Shown: positions 22,984 through 34,311, numbered from the stretch's first letter. The stretch is 64,000 bases of DNA from Kryptolebias marmoratus (GCF_001649575.2 NC_051435.1:4257399-4321398); one strand, 5' to 3'. Numbers and translations are program-made. Notes: generated by a model from the sequence alone, not told the origin.

Positions 22984-24784
22984 TCACTCTGTGCATTCAG
23001 CCACCTCCGTGCCGTCTACGAGCAGGGTGTGAATGATGCCGTCTCGTCTCTTCCCGCTGCTCACAGCTTTCACGCAGCAGTTGTGGTCTCCCAGTGTGAA
23101 ATGTGTCTCCGTGCCGTCGTCCACAAACTCTCCCTGCAGGTGCAAAACAAAACAAAAAACAGACAAAGAAAGAAAGAAACGTTCTATTACAGCAATTCTT
23201 GTAATGTTTCATATTTTAGTGGTTTGGTTTCAAACCTGCAGCTTTTGGTTTGGATTACTTACAGCGGTCTCAATCTTTTCTCCGTTACACCACACGTCCA
23301 TCGTGTCTTTCTCTGCAAGACACAAGTTTATTAAACAAATACAGACGTTTGTGAAAAGTAGAGACAAAAATATTAAACCTGATCAGTTATTTAAAAAAAA
23401 AGAAAAAAATGTTTTATATTGGTCTGTAGCAAAAATGTGCAAGTGTAGGATTATTTAATAGTTTAAGGATTTTAATTAAAGTGATTTTAGGTTTTATTCA
23501 AGGAAAATGGATCTGTCAGTTTGAGCTTCACAACACGTGTGTAGAAGAATTTTGAGGAGTTTTTGGTTCCAGCAGGACTGGAAAAGGTTAAAAAACAACT
23601 TTGGTGCCTTTCTGCAGTTTGCTTTTTGATCAGATGAAACAAACTGAGAACTTCTGGGTTCAAATCAGAACCTCATCCCATCTGTGAAACACGGTGGGGG
23701 TCGTATCGTAGTTTGAACCTTTTTCCTGCGTTTTGGGTAGATGTTTTCACGTGCACCGTGAATCCTGAATAGATCTGGCAAATTGTAAACAAAAAGTCGG
23801 GATGTCTATCTGTAAACTGCAAGTAAAGAGGAAGTGAATCATTCAGAACGCCAACAATCCTACGATGGACTAAACAAATATGGATTAAACTGAATAAGTG
23901 TAATAATCTTATTTGTTTATTTGCATTATTCTGATTAACCATTACTGGTGAAAATCTTGTGTGTACACATCCTGCTTTTACAGCTAGAAGTACTGTATTT
24001 TAATTGATCTGGATGTGTCTGTGATTTTACTTTGGCATTTTCTATATTTCTGTATTTCTTCAATTTCAAAGTAAAATTAAGATTTGTGGACATCTGAGCC
24101 TTAGAGCAGCAGAGCACTGTAGTTATTTTAGATTAGGAGTGCTTTAAGCCATGGAGCAGCTGATCGGCTACCAGCTGAGAAGTTATAAAAGGGATTAACT
24201 TGTCCAGTTTCACAAAGGTGTCTTTGGAAGGCCTGGAGCTTAAGGCACTTAAAGAGCTTAGCTTCGGCCACAGCAACATCATGAGAGGTCTGAGCAGAAA
24301 TCACACAGCTCTGCATGTCCTGTGCTGGTTTAAAGCAGGGACAGGTGCACCCACACACCCACCCAGGACGATTCTGCAGTCCGTGCCGTCCAGATTGAGC
24401 AGCCAGGTGCTGGTGACCTTTGACCTGTTCTCCATGTACTGCTTCAGGCTCTTCCCGTTGACCTCCAGGGTGTACTCATAGGCGAAGCCGCTGACTGCGT
24501 CGATGTTGATGGTTGCTTTGGTGTCCGACTGGCCCACGTTGAAGGTCTCCTTCCCGACGAGTTTGAACATCCAGTCTCGCCTCAGCACCTCCTGAGAGCC
24601 ACAAACGAAGAAACCACTCAGAACCGGAGCAAGGAGCAGTTTGAACCTCTTTGAGCCGAGCTGCGATTACCTTCCCATCAACGCAGATCACCCTTTTGCC
24701 AGTGGTTGTCCCATGTTCAAACTCTATCCTGTGGACCCCATCACTCAGTGCCACCTCCCACACAGCAGCCAGGTCATTCGACAT
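22984..24784 (-). CDS. faim: Fas apoptotic inhibitory molecule (FAIM), 4 coding exons
   Basis: FAIM is a small soluble cytosolic beta-sandwich protein that protects cells from Fas-triggered death and protein aggregation. Coding exons 5' to 3': 24784-24671, 24591-24363, 23312-23263, 23133-22984. All junctions are GT-AG with phases 0, 1, 0, giving 180 aa, the size of the short human isoform (179). Family hallmarks run the whole length: AVWEVALSDGVHRIEFEHG at the N-terminus, then WMFKLVGKETF, TINIDAVSGFAYEYTLE and MDVWCNG, and finally GEFVDDGTETHF and AVSSGKRRDGIIHTLLVDG. The ATG sits 2 nt after a possible acceptor (ACGAACAG|GGATG), implying a 5' UTR exon near 25,030-25,060. Intron 2 (24362-23313) contains a Tc1 fragment. 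Open frames on the plus strand here are antisense shadows. Teleosts carry faima and faimb; which one this is cannot be told. Confidence 0.95.
23565..23725 (+). mobile_element. Short Tc1-like transposase fragment in faim intron 2
   Basis: Plus-strand translation gives a broken Tc1 signature: SDET, ELLGSNQNLIPSVKHGGG and RIVV between about 23,625 and 23,720, interrupted by stops. It runs antisense to faim and shows no ends, so it is an old internal fragment. Confidence 0.65.
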
Positions 24785-25028
24785 CCCTGTTCGTCCAAAG
24801 AAAAAAACCTTAGGAGCTCATGAGTAAACACAACTCTTCACAGACGGCGGCTAACACATGGAGCTAACAGTTAGCTTGTCGCAACAGTCTGCTCGTAAAC
24901 ACTTTTTTGTAAAAGATTTAACCCTAACACCATCTATACACACTCCCGGTAACACAACGTGATATTAAAGCCTTCATAGAGAGTGAACTCGTGATGGAAA
25001 CGCTGCTAAAGATAACACGGGAAGTTAC

Positions 25029-25055
25029 CGACGTTTCTTGCACTTTGACTTCCGG
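25029..25055 (-). promoter_or_regulatory. faim promoter / 5' UTR exon with ETS motif
   Basis: On the faim strand an ETS-family core CCGGAAGT (25055-25048) is followed by CAAAGTGCAAGAAACGTCG and a donor (ACGTCG|GTAACT, exon end 25029). This fits a TATA-less housekeeping promoter and a short non-coding exon spliced to the acceptor just before the ATG at 24784. The start site itself is inferred. Confidence 0.45.
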
Positions 25056-25775
25056 TGACCGAAATGCCCTTTCAAAATTAAAGCTTTGTTTTAGTAAAAC
25101 GCGCTCATTTTATGCTAAACTATTTTAGATAACTCCCAAGCACTAAACACTGAACTATATTATTGTTTTTCTCTACAGTAACAGTGGTAAAGAAAATATA
25201 ATGTTTAATATTTACATATTTTTCCCCCACTCCAAAAGTTACATAAAAAGTCAGATTCAAAAATTGATATAGACAATAAACCAATGATTTCTGTAGATTT
25301 TTAACTCAGGATAAACCAGCATTGTGTCTTGAGATTAAAAATAAAATAAAATATTAGTAGACTCTGAAAACAGGGTTATCACAAAAAGCTTGTAAAAGAC
25401 AATTTAAGCGTGTCTAAATTGTAAAATAAAACGCCACATCACATCACATAAAACAATAAAAGTAGTCAGGATTTAGGCTTTGGTATTAGCTTAAACAAAA
25501 TCGGATTTTATTTTGAAACAAAGCGGAAGCAGTACTGCATGTTCTAGGTAGTTTAATGTTTTCAGAACCTCTGACCGCTAACGCTCAGTACAGTGATAGG
25601 ATAAAAAAAAACTCTTAGATTAAATTCATAATTTTATCCATCACTTCCCATCGGGATTACCTCAGTGGTCGTGAAAAAATCCACCAAGTTCCGTGTTTGG
25701 AAAACGTTCAACCGTCCACTTTAACGCAGTTTTTTCTCTTACAGGTAGCTTCCGCCGACGAGCTGTTATTATGCT

Positions 25776-25832
25776 GTTACTATGGTAACAGGCACTGGGC
25801 CAGTGCGCATGCTCGTCTCCGCCCTCTGCTGG
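25776..25832. promoter_or_regulatory. RFX X-box, NRF1-like and CTCF-like motif cluster
   Basis: GTTACTATGGTAAC (25776-25789) is a palindromic X-box of the kind bound by RFX factors at ciliary-gene promoters. TGCGCATGC (25804-25812) fits NRF1. CCGCCCTCTGCTGG (25819-25832) reads CCAGCAGAGGGCGG on the minus strand, close to the CTCF core. This combination looks like a promoter, about 0.7 kb upstream of faim, but no coding sequence follows on the plus strand. Confidence 0.5.
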
Positions 25833-26545
25833 ACAAACATCGGAAAGTTCAAAGGTTTTTTTTTTTGGCTAATTATTTTTTAAATACTAGGAAAATAAAC
25901 GCTGCAGGAAAATGACGAAACGAAACAATTAAAAGAAACTCATTTAATGCAATAAACTGCAATGAGCACTTTATTTGTTGATTGATTGAGTTTATTCAGT
26001 AAAAATAATGCTCATGCATAAATATAAATTTATAAACACCCTAACACTGCTTTAACCTCACTTTTACATACAGAGTCTGAACAACTTTGTCCTACTGTGT
26101 TCATGTAGACTTGGACCCAAATTACTCCTAGTTTTTGAGGCAAGCCTATCCACAGGACACAGATGGGCACACTGAAATGATAGAAAAATACATAAATGGT
26201 TACTTTATTTTGTAAGGCTTTTGTTGCACAGTAAACACTACTTTTACTGGCAAATTAGACAAAAGTACTTAAGTGCATTCTCTCTGTAACTGTCACTTTT
26301 GATTTAGGCTTTAAAAGAGACATCCTGAAACAAACTTAGCTGCTGTTGTCTTCCATTTATACAGTCAGTGTTTTGTACAGGTGAACCTGATGGGCCAATC
26401 AGCCAGCTGTTTACAGCTGTATGGATTTACCCACCCCACCCCTCCTCATTGGCATGGCTTTCCAAAGATTGTCTATTTGACACAACGCAGACTTCTAACT
26501 CATTAGGCCAATGGTGTCCAACCCTGGGCCTCTCACAGTTAGGGA

Positions 26546-26553
26546 CCCCCCCC

Positions 26554-26588
<35 letters not shown>
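26546..26588. repeat. Poly-C plus (CA)n microsatellite
   Basis: Eleven C residues run directly into about sixteen CA units. The tract is likely polymorphic in length. Confidence 0.95.
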
Positions 26589-26590
<2 letters not shown>

Positions 26591-27869
26591 CCAAGAAACC
26601 ACAAACAATAACAGGAACTTCTTGCTGATCATTGCTCAGCAGCAACGTGTGTGGTTAGAAGGACCTTTTTGTTCTGCTTTTTTAGAAAGAGTGCAATAAA
26701 TGACTTATATTGCATAAAAAACTGGACAATAAAAAGATCTTGTTTCTGCCTTTAGAACATTTCCAGAATCACCTATAGATAAAATAAAAAGTGAATTCAT
26801 TGTTAAAACGATACGATATCTCCCTTTTTATCTCCTCTCACTTCATCTCTCACATATTTACAAAGCCCCAAAAAATCTGTCTGTATGGGCACACACATTA
26901 TTATGAAAAGTTTATACTTTATTAATCATGCAAAAATACAAGTCGGTGGTATACAATAAAAATAAAAATGAAACAAACAGAACTGACATAATTTTGAGAT
27001 GAAGACACAAATAATTGCAGTTTCTAGAGAAATATTGACTAAATGCAAGTCACTCAAAGTCATGAAATGATTCGGTTTGAAACAGAAACAAGATTTCGCC
27101 ACTATTTCCTGGTGAAAAGATTTGTCAATCAACTGTAGAAACATATTTTTACTGCTGGCAGGAGGAGAGAAAAAAGTCATTTTATTGTTTGTTTGGTTAC
27201 ATCTCAGCAGAGCCCAGCGTGTTAATATCAGAATGTAATAGTTCTTGTTTTTGTTTCTTTGTTTTGTTTTCATGATTAGCACACAAGTTTTGCAAAATGT
27301 ACAGCAATGAAATTTTGATTACAGCTTCTGAAGATCATCAAGTGGCAAAAAAAATCAAAGTTTGCAGCTTTTTTGCAAAAGCAAAAAGAAATCTACTCTT
27401 GATGGCAATCATATTTGGATTGAAAGTTATTAAATCAATCCTGAGAATCTAAAATGTAAAACCTGAAAGTTACACCTGCAACACTTGCAACACCCGACTT
27501 AAGCTTTTAGGCAACCGCTGTAATGAGTTCAAACGTTATCAGCGGAGTGGCGTATGTACATTCTTGGAATCATCTGTCATGGCGATGTCAAAACTCCTGA
27601 GGAAACAGAAGTGTGACTGGGCAGATTGTCAACTTTTAACTTACAGTAACTAGTTTGATTGCCTCCTATTGTTTATTGTTATATTATGATGAACTATTTA
27701 TTCCTATATTTGGTTTTCTTTTAATAAGTTTTCAAACAAAGATTCAGGAGCAAAGACCATGCTTTGCTAAACTTCCTGCACTCATCTACCCTGGCATGGC
27801 TAACTCATCTGTTTTCTGTCTGTATATTTTCTATAAGCTCTCTTTTTGCACCTCTTTACTCATTTTTGT

Positions 27870-28560
27870 TACATAAATGGGTGGCTGAAGACGTTGAAAG
27901 GACTCTGGATATATTTGTTGGTACACTTCCACAATAATAACAAAAACTGGTATGACTGGAGCCAAAAAGCTCCCCTTTTTTCTCATCAGTACCAGAAAGT
28001 TTGGGGCTCCTCAGCATGCATTTTGTTGGATTCTAGTCTGGCTTTTTTCTGCCAGTAGTGAAGTTCTCCTGGTTCTTCTTTCATGTATCTTATTATGATT
28101 CAGAAGTGATGGGTGGTGACACCTTGACCTTAGAGTTCAGATTGAATGGTTTTAGATGGTGTCCCTGGCTCTTTTTATGCCACTATCAGTCTGATTGACC
28201 TGGGTTTGCATTTCCTTTAGCATCTACATCCTGGCTACAATCTGATACTTTTTAATAATATTGGAAACCTTCATCACAGGAACATGAAGCTGCTTGGACA
28301 GCTATAATCTTCTTTCTGAGCTCCTCAACAGCTCTCACCTTTGCTTTCTCTGCTCCATGTTCAGTGTGGTGAACACAAGCAAACCAAACAACCCGGTGGC
28401 TGTTTGGTCCCTTTGGATAGGCTAAATGGCACCTGTGATAGTTATTAAGGTCAGACACTTTGTTTGAAACAAGATTAATTACAGATTAATTGTCTTTTAG
28501 GGTACCAACACATCTTTCCATACTATCTTAGCACAACCTTGTAAAACAACATTTTTCCCC
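27870..28560 (-). mobile_element. Faint transposon relic, possibly Tc1-like
   Basis: Minus-strand translation around 28,260-28,440 gives EELRKKIIAVQAA followed by a decayed stretch. This recalls the N-terminal helix-turn-helix of Tc1 transposases (ELRNKIV...). Stops break it and no DDE motif or terminal repeat was identified. It could instead be an unrelated repeat. Confidence 0.3.
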
Positions 28561-28734
28561 CTTTGATTATTACACACAGATCCACAATAAACAATTGTTT
28601 TTAACTAAATCACTTTTTATGAGAAATGAAGCATTGTTTCAATGAGCTGTAAGGGGGCTAGTATTCATGTTTTTACTACCTGGATTGATCCTCACCTGAT
28701 TTCCACTTTGTTACCTCATCATCTTGGCATGGTC

Positions 28735-28740
28735 TTTATT
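28735..28740 (-). terminator. Candidate poly(A) signal of the chemokine receptor
   Basis: TTTATT on the plus strand is AATAAA on the gene strand, 86 bp beyond the receptor stop codon. Confidence 0.45.
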
Positions 28741-28825
28741 GGTAAAGAGATCAGACATGACATTTGGTTGACTGAAGGATCAAATAAACCCAAGCATCTA
28801 AAAATCATCAGCCATCAGCTGTCAT

Positions 28826-30744
28826 TTACATGGAAACAGAGGTGTTCCTAGATTTGATGCTGGCCGTGCTGTTGAGAGAATCTTTCCTGTAAGACGCCAA
28901 GAACCTCTTGCTGATGAGGCCTCGTTTGCAAAGAGCCAAGAGCAGCTGGTTCCGAAACTTCTCCCCGATGAAGGCGTACAGCACTGGATTCACGGCACAA
29001 TGCATGAAGGCCAGAACTTGGGTCACATGCAGCATCATTTCTACTCTGTAGCGGGTTTCACATGAGTCCACCTGCAGTGATCCGCCTTTTATGAGAGTAT
29101 CGATCAGCACGGAAATGTTATGAGGCAGCCAGCAGAGGACAAATGCCAGCACCACTGCCAGGATCACACGCATGACTTTGTACTTTCTTTGATTGCGGGT
29201 GTGGAACAGTGTCACTACCGTCCAGCTGTAGCAGACAGCCATCACCACCAGAGGCAGGAAGAAGCCCACGGTGTGTCGCAGAACACGCATGCTGATTCGC
29301 CAATGATGGATGCTCTCACCAGTTAGGTTCTCATAGCAAATATCTTGGCCCAGATCTTCGGCTTCAAATTTCTCCCTCGTAATCACCACAGGTAGAGACA
29401 GCACCCCAGCTATGACCCACACAACAGCACAAATCACTTTCACCAGTAGGTGATGGGAGGACAGCCTGCGTGTGGCTCTGACAATGGCAAAGTAACGGTC
29501 CACACTGATGCACGCCAGCAGGAAGACGCCGCTGTAAACAGCTGCCTCCTGGAAGCCTGACAGCAGCTTGCACAAGACGTTGTCAAAGATCCAACCCAAA
29601 TGACTGTAGACGGCCCAGAACGGCAGGGTGAGACAGAAGAGGAAGTCTGCCACAGCCAGGTGCATCAGGTAGATATCTGTGCTAGTTCTGCTTTTCTTCA
29701 TAGTGCAGACCACAAAGATGACCACACTGTTGCCCACGATGCTGAACGCAAACACGATGATATAGACAATCATCAGGCCAAGAGAATTAAATCCAGGCAC
29801 AGAGGTGTGGCAGGGAGTAGATCCAGATTCATAGTCATATGTGGTGTTCCAGTCTAAATCTGAGAAATTGTAATACTCCTCGCCTTCATTTGTTATCAGA
29901 GTCTAAATAAAAACAAAATCATAACAGTTGGTTAGCAGCAGCAAGAAGAAGTGAGACACCTGAAGCAGATTTGGCATGAGGTTTCAGTGAATTTACAAAA
30001 AATACAGTTAAAGATTTTGGTGGCAATATATGACACAGCCCAGTATGTACCAGGCTGTAAGTACCAGGATGCACCCAATAAGTACCTGCTACTTTCCTAG
30101 TATCAATATATAATATATCCTGATACATACTGGGCTGTGTGTTGCTATAATTTTTTTGTATACTGAAATAATATGTTGTCACAATCAACAGCATGTAAAA
30201 GGTGCTACATTCAAAGAAAGTACTCTGTTTCTGAAAATATTAGCAGTAGTGGTGTTGAATTAAGATATGCTCACTTTGATTTCATGTCTCCTTAATTACA
30301 ATATAAGGAAACACCTGAGTTGTTGCTCATTAATTACCCTAATGATAGTTTTACCTCTACTACTTCTTATCAGATCTGCTCTGTATCATCTCATATCTGC
30401 AACAGACACTGCAAACATGAATTCTTCAGCAACCTTTGCAATTTCCTGACTTGGAGAACTGCTTTTCAAACATTTAGAAACCCCAAACTAGCTGTTTAAA
30501 TTCTTATTTGTAACTCAAAAGCAATAACAAGCATATTTAGAGTCTAATTATGCAATAAGACAATTCTTTTAGGCTTGCACGTTTCCAAACTAACACAGCT
30601 CTGTTTATCATTTGTTACATTAAAAAAATGTAAATACAAAGAAATTAAAGAATTACACACCTGCCCATCTTCCTCTTCTTGATTTGTCAGCACCAAGCAG
30701 TTCAAACAGTTCAAAAGACTGAAAATGAAAAAATGTTGCTTCAT
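28826..30744 (-). CDS. cxcr1/2: CXCR1/2-type chemokine receptor (GPCR)
   Basis: A seven-helix Gi-coupled receptor, closest by eye to mammalian CXCR1/CXCR2, which guide neutrophils toward CXCL8-type chemokines. The main exon, 29902-28826, starts after TTTATTTAG. It encodes an acidic Tyr-rich ectodomain (EGEEYYNFSDLDW, an N-glycosylation NFS, and a Cys that should pair with extracellular loop 3). Helix signatures follow: GNSVV (TM1), LAVADFLFCLTLPFWA (TM2), DRYFAIV at the TM3 end, CWLP (TM6), NPVLYAFIGEKFR (TM7/helix 8) and a Ser/Thr-rich tail. There is no ATG in the exon before TM1, so the start must be upstream. A candidate exon at 30744-30661 has ATG, 28 codons, ends in phase 0 (GGGCAG|GTGTGT), and joins in frame to make 386 aa. 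Its head is hydrophobic like a signal peptide. The receptor is certain; exon 1 is a proposal. CXCR1 and CXCR2 cannot be separated by eye. Confidence 0.88.
30032..30145. mobile_element. Small inverted-repeat element (MITE-like) in the receptor 5' intron
   Basis: Arms at 30032-30053 (GACACAGCCCAGTATGTACC) and 30119-30145 are near-perfect inverted copies sharing ACACAGCCCAGTATGTA. A 65-bp centre separates them. The size and shape are those of a miniature transposon with no coding capacity. Confidence 0.55.
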
Positions 30745-31820
30745 TCCTCCTGTCTTGATGTGCACAAGTTGTACAAAAATAAACCTGTAGTTGTCAGAAA
30801 GTTCTTGTCTTTGCTTCAGACTAGCCTGCAGGTCTGGTGGGTGTCTGCACACGGTGTGGTGTGGCTGATGCTGTGAGCAAACTGTGAGGCAAACGAACAG
30901 ACACAAGCCACTGATTTTATCTCATTCAGAGGAAACTATGTTTTCTAAACCTCAATCTTTAGGTGAACAGGTGGATGATGAATGTGGTGAGATGTTTTCC
31001 TTGCAAAAAAGAGCTGATACTGTGATTTTATTTTGTTTACAGAATTGTAAAATGAAGCGATTTACATAAAAAAAAAAAACTTACTATAAATGCAGCTGCG
31101 CAGTGCAACATGATGTGACAGAAACTGGACAAACTGAAACATCAGAATGTGTTTTTTATACATCTTGACCTATGATATATGTTTATCTTGTACTTCTGAT
31201 TTACTTGTTTGTGTTTTTTCCTGTTCTACTTGTTTCATTTCCTTGGTGAGTGTTATAAGAAGTAAGATCTGAAGATGTGTTTTAGAAAAGGTCATTCTGC
31301 TCCCACCTTGGTTTAAAACATATCTGCATGTTTCTGACTTTGAGTGAAAGACACAGTGACTGATTTGTCACATTGTAAATATTACTCTGCCCATTTTTGT
31401 CCGGTCTTCTTGCTGCCAGCCTCAGACAGAAAAAATCACCCCGTCATGAGGAAGTCACACCTGTAAACAGACTAACTAGAATATTTCAGAAGAAACATTG
31501 AAGGGATCTAAAGGTTTTGTTTCTTAGGGTGGCAAATGTAGGGCATGAAGTTCCAACAGGGACGGGAAAGTTTTCCTTTTGGACATAAATTCATGCATTC
31601 AGATTATTTGTCTATGGCTAAAAATGACATAAATGATACGAAACAACACCTAACTGGGTGCTATTTATCAACAACTTCATGTTTTCATGTACTTCACTAC
31701 CAGCATTGTGCAAAATATACTAAAATATATTAACTAGCCTACAAATAGGGTAGCTAAAGGGTGTCAAGATATTGTTCCCAGTGGCAGCTGTCACTCCATG
31801 CCACCCGGTAGAACAGTGGT
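30745..31820. other. Upstream region of the chemokine receptor, no gene seen
   Basis: Likely holds the receptor promoter, but no clear core element was identified. The open frame at 30544-30906 on the minus strand is the candidate first exon plus flanking readthrough. Nothing else is supported. Confidence 0.5.
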
Positions 31821-32018
31821 AGGCAACCCTGGTCCTGGAGATCTACTATCCTGCATGTTTTCCTTTTTCTCTGCTCCAACACACCTGATTCAGAGGTTAA
31901 ATCACCTCTCCATGTTCTGCAGAAGCCTGTTAATGACACACAGATTCAAATCAGGTGTGTTGGAGCAGAGAAACAAGTAAAACCTGCAGGATAGTGGCCC
32001 TCCAGGACCAGGATTGCT
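31821..32018. mobile_element. Hairpin MITE with ~70-bp inverted arms
   Basis: The left arm (31821-31890) and right arm (31949-32018) are inverted copies over about 70 bp. Shared blocks include CCTGGTCCTGGAG, ACTATCCTGCA and TCTCTGCTCCAACACACCTG. A loop of about 58 bp separates them. This is the structure of a non-autonomous DNA transposon common in fish. No transposase is encoded. Confidence 0.75.
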
Positions 32019-33169
32019 TGGGCAGTGGCTGCACAAAAACCCAACATTCATCACTTTCTTCTGCCAAAATGCCAACGTTTTGGTGTATAAACTGCAGAGT
32101 AAGAGTAAAAAGAAGCATATCTACTGCTAAAGGCTCATTAGGGTGACCATGGTAACCACACACCTGTGTCTTTCACTCCCTGACAGCACTCTTAATGTCA
32201 TAAGTGAGCAGAAACAGCCTAGAAAGTAAGCCTCAGGCAGGTACTGTGTGAAAACTATGAAGGAAGAAATTTCCTGAGTTGAAAGTGGAAGAAGTGTCTG
32301 GTTGTCACACATGTTGATTTTTATATTTATATAAGTTAAATAAAGGACCGGAAGTGTTTGCTTATCAACGGAAGCAGCTGAAGTGACTGAAAACAGGTCA
32401 ACAAAAGGCAACCTTTGACCTTTCCATGGACGGCTGCAGCCTGTCAGTCCTGGGACTCGGGCTTCCACCACTGCTTTGTTTACATTGACTGTAGACCCGC
32501 ATTTCAGAATGGTGTACCAAAATTCCTTGAAACCTACTGGAGTAAACTGCACCATTTGATATAGTGCAGATTAGTGTTTTTAATGCTTTATTTTATAGTT
32601 CGCTATGTTCCCCTAAAGCAGAACTTCTGTTTTTGCAAGTCAGTTCTTCATGTGAAGAAACAGAATGCAGTTCTCATTAATACATTTCAGCTACCGGTAC
32701 TTTCTTTGTTTATACGGTGCCCTAAGGTGACCTTTGTGGTAGAGCTTTATAACAAATTGAATTCAGTGTTCTTAAACACAAAACCTGAGAGTGATAAGGC
32801 TTGTCATTGAAGTAATAATTAATGAATAAATGGTATTTTTCTGTCTGAAACATCACAAACAAAGTATTTATCAAAACAAAGGAAGATTGTGTGAACGGTG
32901 TTGTTTCAGTGTGGTTAGTCTGAAAGCTGAAGTGACAGACAGAAAAAAACTTCTTTCCTGTGCCACCCCCAGAAAAATACTTTTGCACACGAGGCAAACA
33001 TTTCTCAACAATACTTCATCTAGTCCTTGAGTGAAAACTGCAGTTTGACGTTTGGATCTGCAGTTTTTGTTATTGGGAGCTCGGGAGTTTGGGAAGTGAA
33101 GCAGCTGGTTTTAATACTTCTTTTAGCTGCTGCTTTTTGACTCGAATTTTAAACCTGACAAACAAATAA
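32019..33169. other. Spacer, no gene seen
   Basis: No exon-like conservation, RNA gene or transposon recognised. The 142-codon minus-strand frame at 32127-32555 has no family signature, and its composition looks random. Confidence 0.5.
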
Positions 33170-33680
33170 TTAATGTTGGGAGGACGCGTTTCTTTTATTT
33201 ATGATCTTATGATCTCCAATAATCTTGGAAGAGCTGTTGGGGCTTTTATATCTTCGCGGCTGGATTTTTGCAGTTCGCTTTACTTTGGCATGAACCAGTC
33301 TTTACTAAGTCGCCTCCAAACCGTACAGAATACTGCCCCCCGTCTCCTAACACAACCTAAGAAACATGATCACATCACACCCACACTTAAATCTCTTCAC
33401 TGGCTTCCCATTTGGTTTAAACTTTTATTGATTGTTTTTAAAGCTCATAATGGTCTGGCCTTATTGTATTTATGTGACCTTTAACTGTTCGTGTCTATAG
33501 CCGAGCATTAAGGGCCTCAAATCAGCGCCTGTTGAACGAGCCCAGGTCGAAATATAAACACTGGGGCGATCGAGCCTTTTCTGTGGAAGCTCTGAGACTC
33601 TGGAATAAACTCCTGGCTGAATTAAGACTGACCTTTGACCTCGGCCTCGTCAATTCAAGGCTCAAAACATAAATGTTCAA
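33170..33680 (+). mobile_element. 3' remnant of an L2/Rex-type LINE (reverse transcriptase C-terminus)
   Basis: Translation gives the end of a fish non-LTR retrotransposon ORF2: ISSRLDFCSSLYFGM, LLSRLQTVQNTAPRLLTQ, HDHITPTLKSLHWLPI and FKAHNGLALLYLCDL. After a frame break near 33,484 it continues with ALRASNQRLLNEP and KHWGDRAFSVEALRLWNKLL. One frameshift or stop and 5' truncation mark it as a dead insertion. Confidence 0.85.
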
Positions 33681-34311
33681 CATGCTTTTAATACTCAGTA
33701 GTGTGACATTTTTTATTTTATATTTTTACCTAATTCTACTATCTTTGTGTCAGGATTTGGGGGTTATTGTTATTTTTCATGTTTTGGTTTGGGTTTATTG
33801 TTTCTTGTATTTTGTCATTTAGTTGTTTTAGTTGTTTTTTTGTTTCAGTCATCATTCTCACCTGATCCTAGTTGTAATCACTCACCTGTGCCCACTTCCC
33901 CTGATTACCCTCTGCCTTTAAAACCCGGTCATTTCCTCTGTTTACTTGCTGGTCTGTTGTCGCTTGCACGTGCTGTCTGGTTTTTATTTGACCTCTAGAC
34001 TTTCTGAGTCAAACATTTTAACATCTGTTTATCAAGAAATACTGAAAAAATCGCACATGGAAAGTTCTCTTCCCTCTTACAAAACATTTGTAAAATGAGT
34101 CATCTGAGACATAATTCATGGCTCTTGCTGTGTCTCGCTGCTTACAAAAGTTTGTCTTTATTGGATTAGTTCGTACTGTAGAACTTAAGAATAAGAAAGA
34201 TTTTGTCAATTTTACATATAAAACAATCACCTTCAAGATCAGACTGTTCACAGGGGTGTTTTTTTGTTTGCTTCAGGTGATTTTATTACAAAGTTGTCAG
34301 GAAGGTTGTGT

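Larger units (their letters stand above)
25833..28734. other. Spacer between faim and the chemokine receptor, no gene seen
   Basis: AT-rich sequence with no supported coding exon. It contains a C/CA microsatellite at 26,546 and a faint transposon relic at 27,870-28,560. Open frames across the CA repeat are artefacts of the dinucleotide tract. Confidence 0.6.

Noticed and set aside
22645..23334. 229-codon plus-strand open frame
   Set aside because: Runs antisense across the last two faim exons and their intron; no recognisable domain.
26368..26699. Open frames across the CA repeat
   Set aside because: Generated by the dinucleotide tract (His-Thr and Val-Cys runs); not genes.
28826..29800. 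Chemokine receptor starting at 29800
   Set aside because: That codon is GTG, and it would remove the acidic Tyr-rich ectodomain encoded in frame back to 29902.
33747..33998. 83-codon plus-strand open frame after the LINE tail
   Set aside because: Low-complexity Phe/Leu/Val-rich reading with no LINE or other homology.
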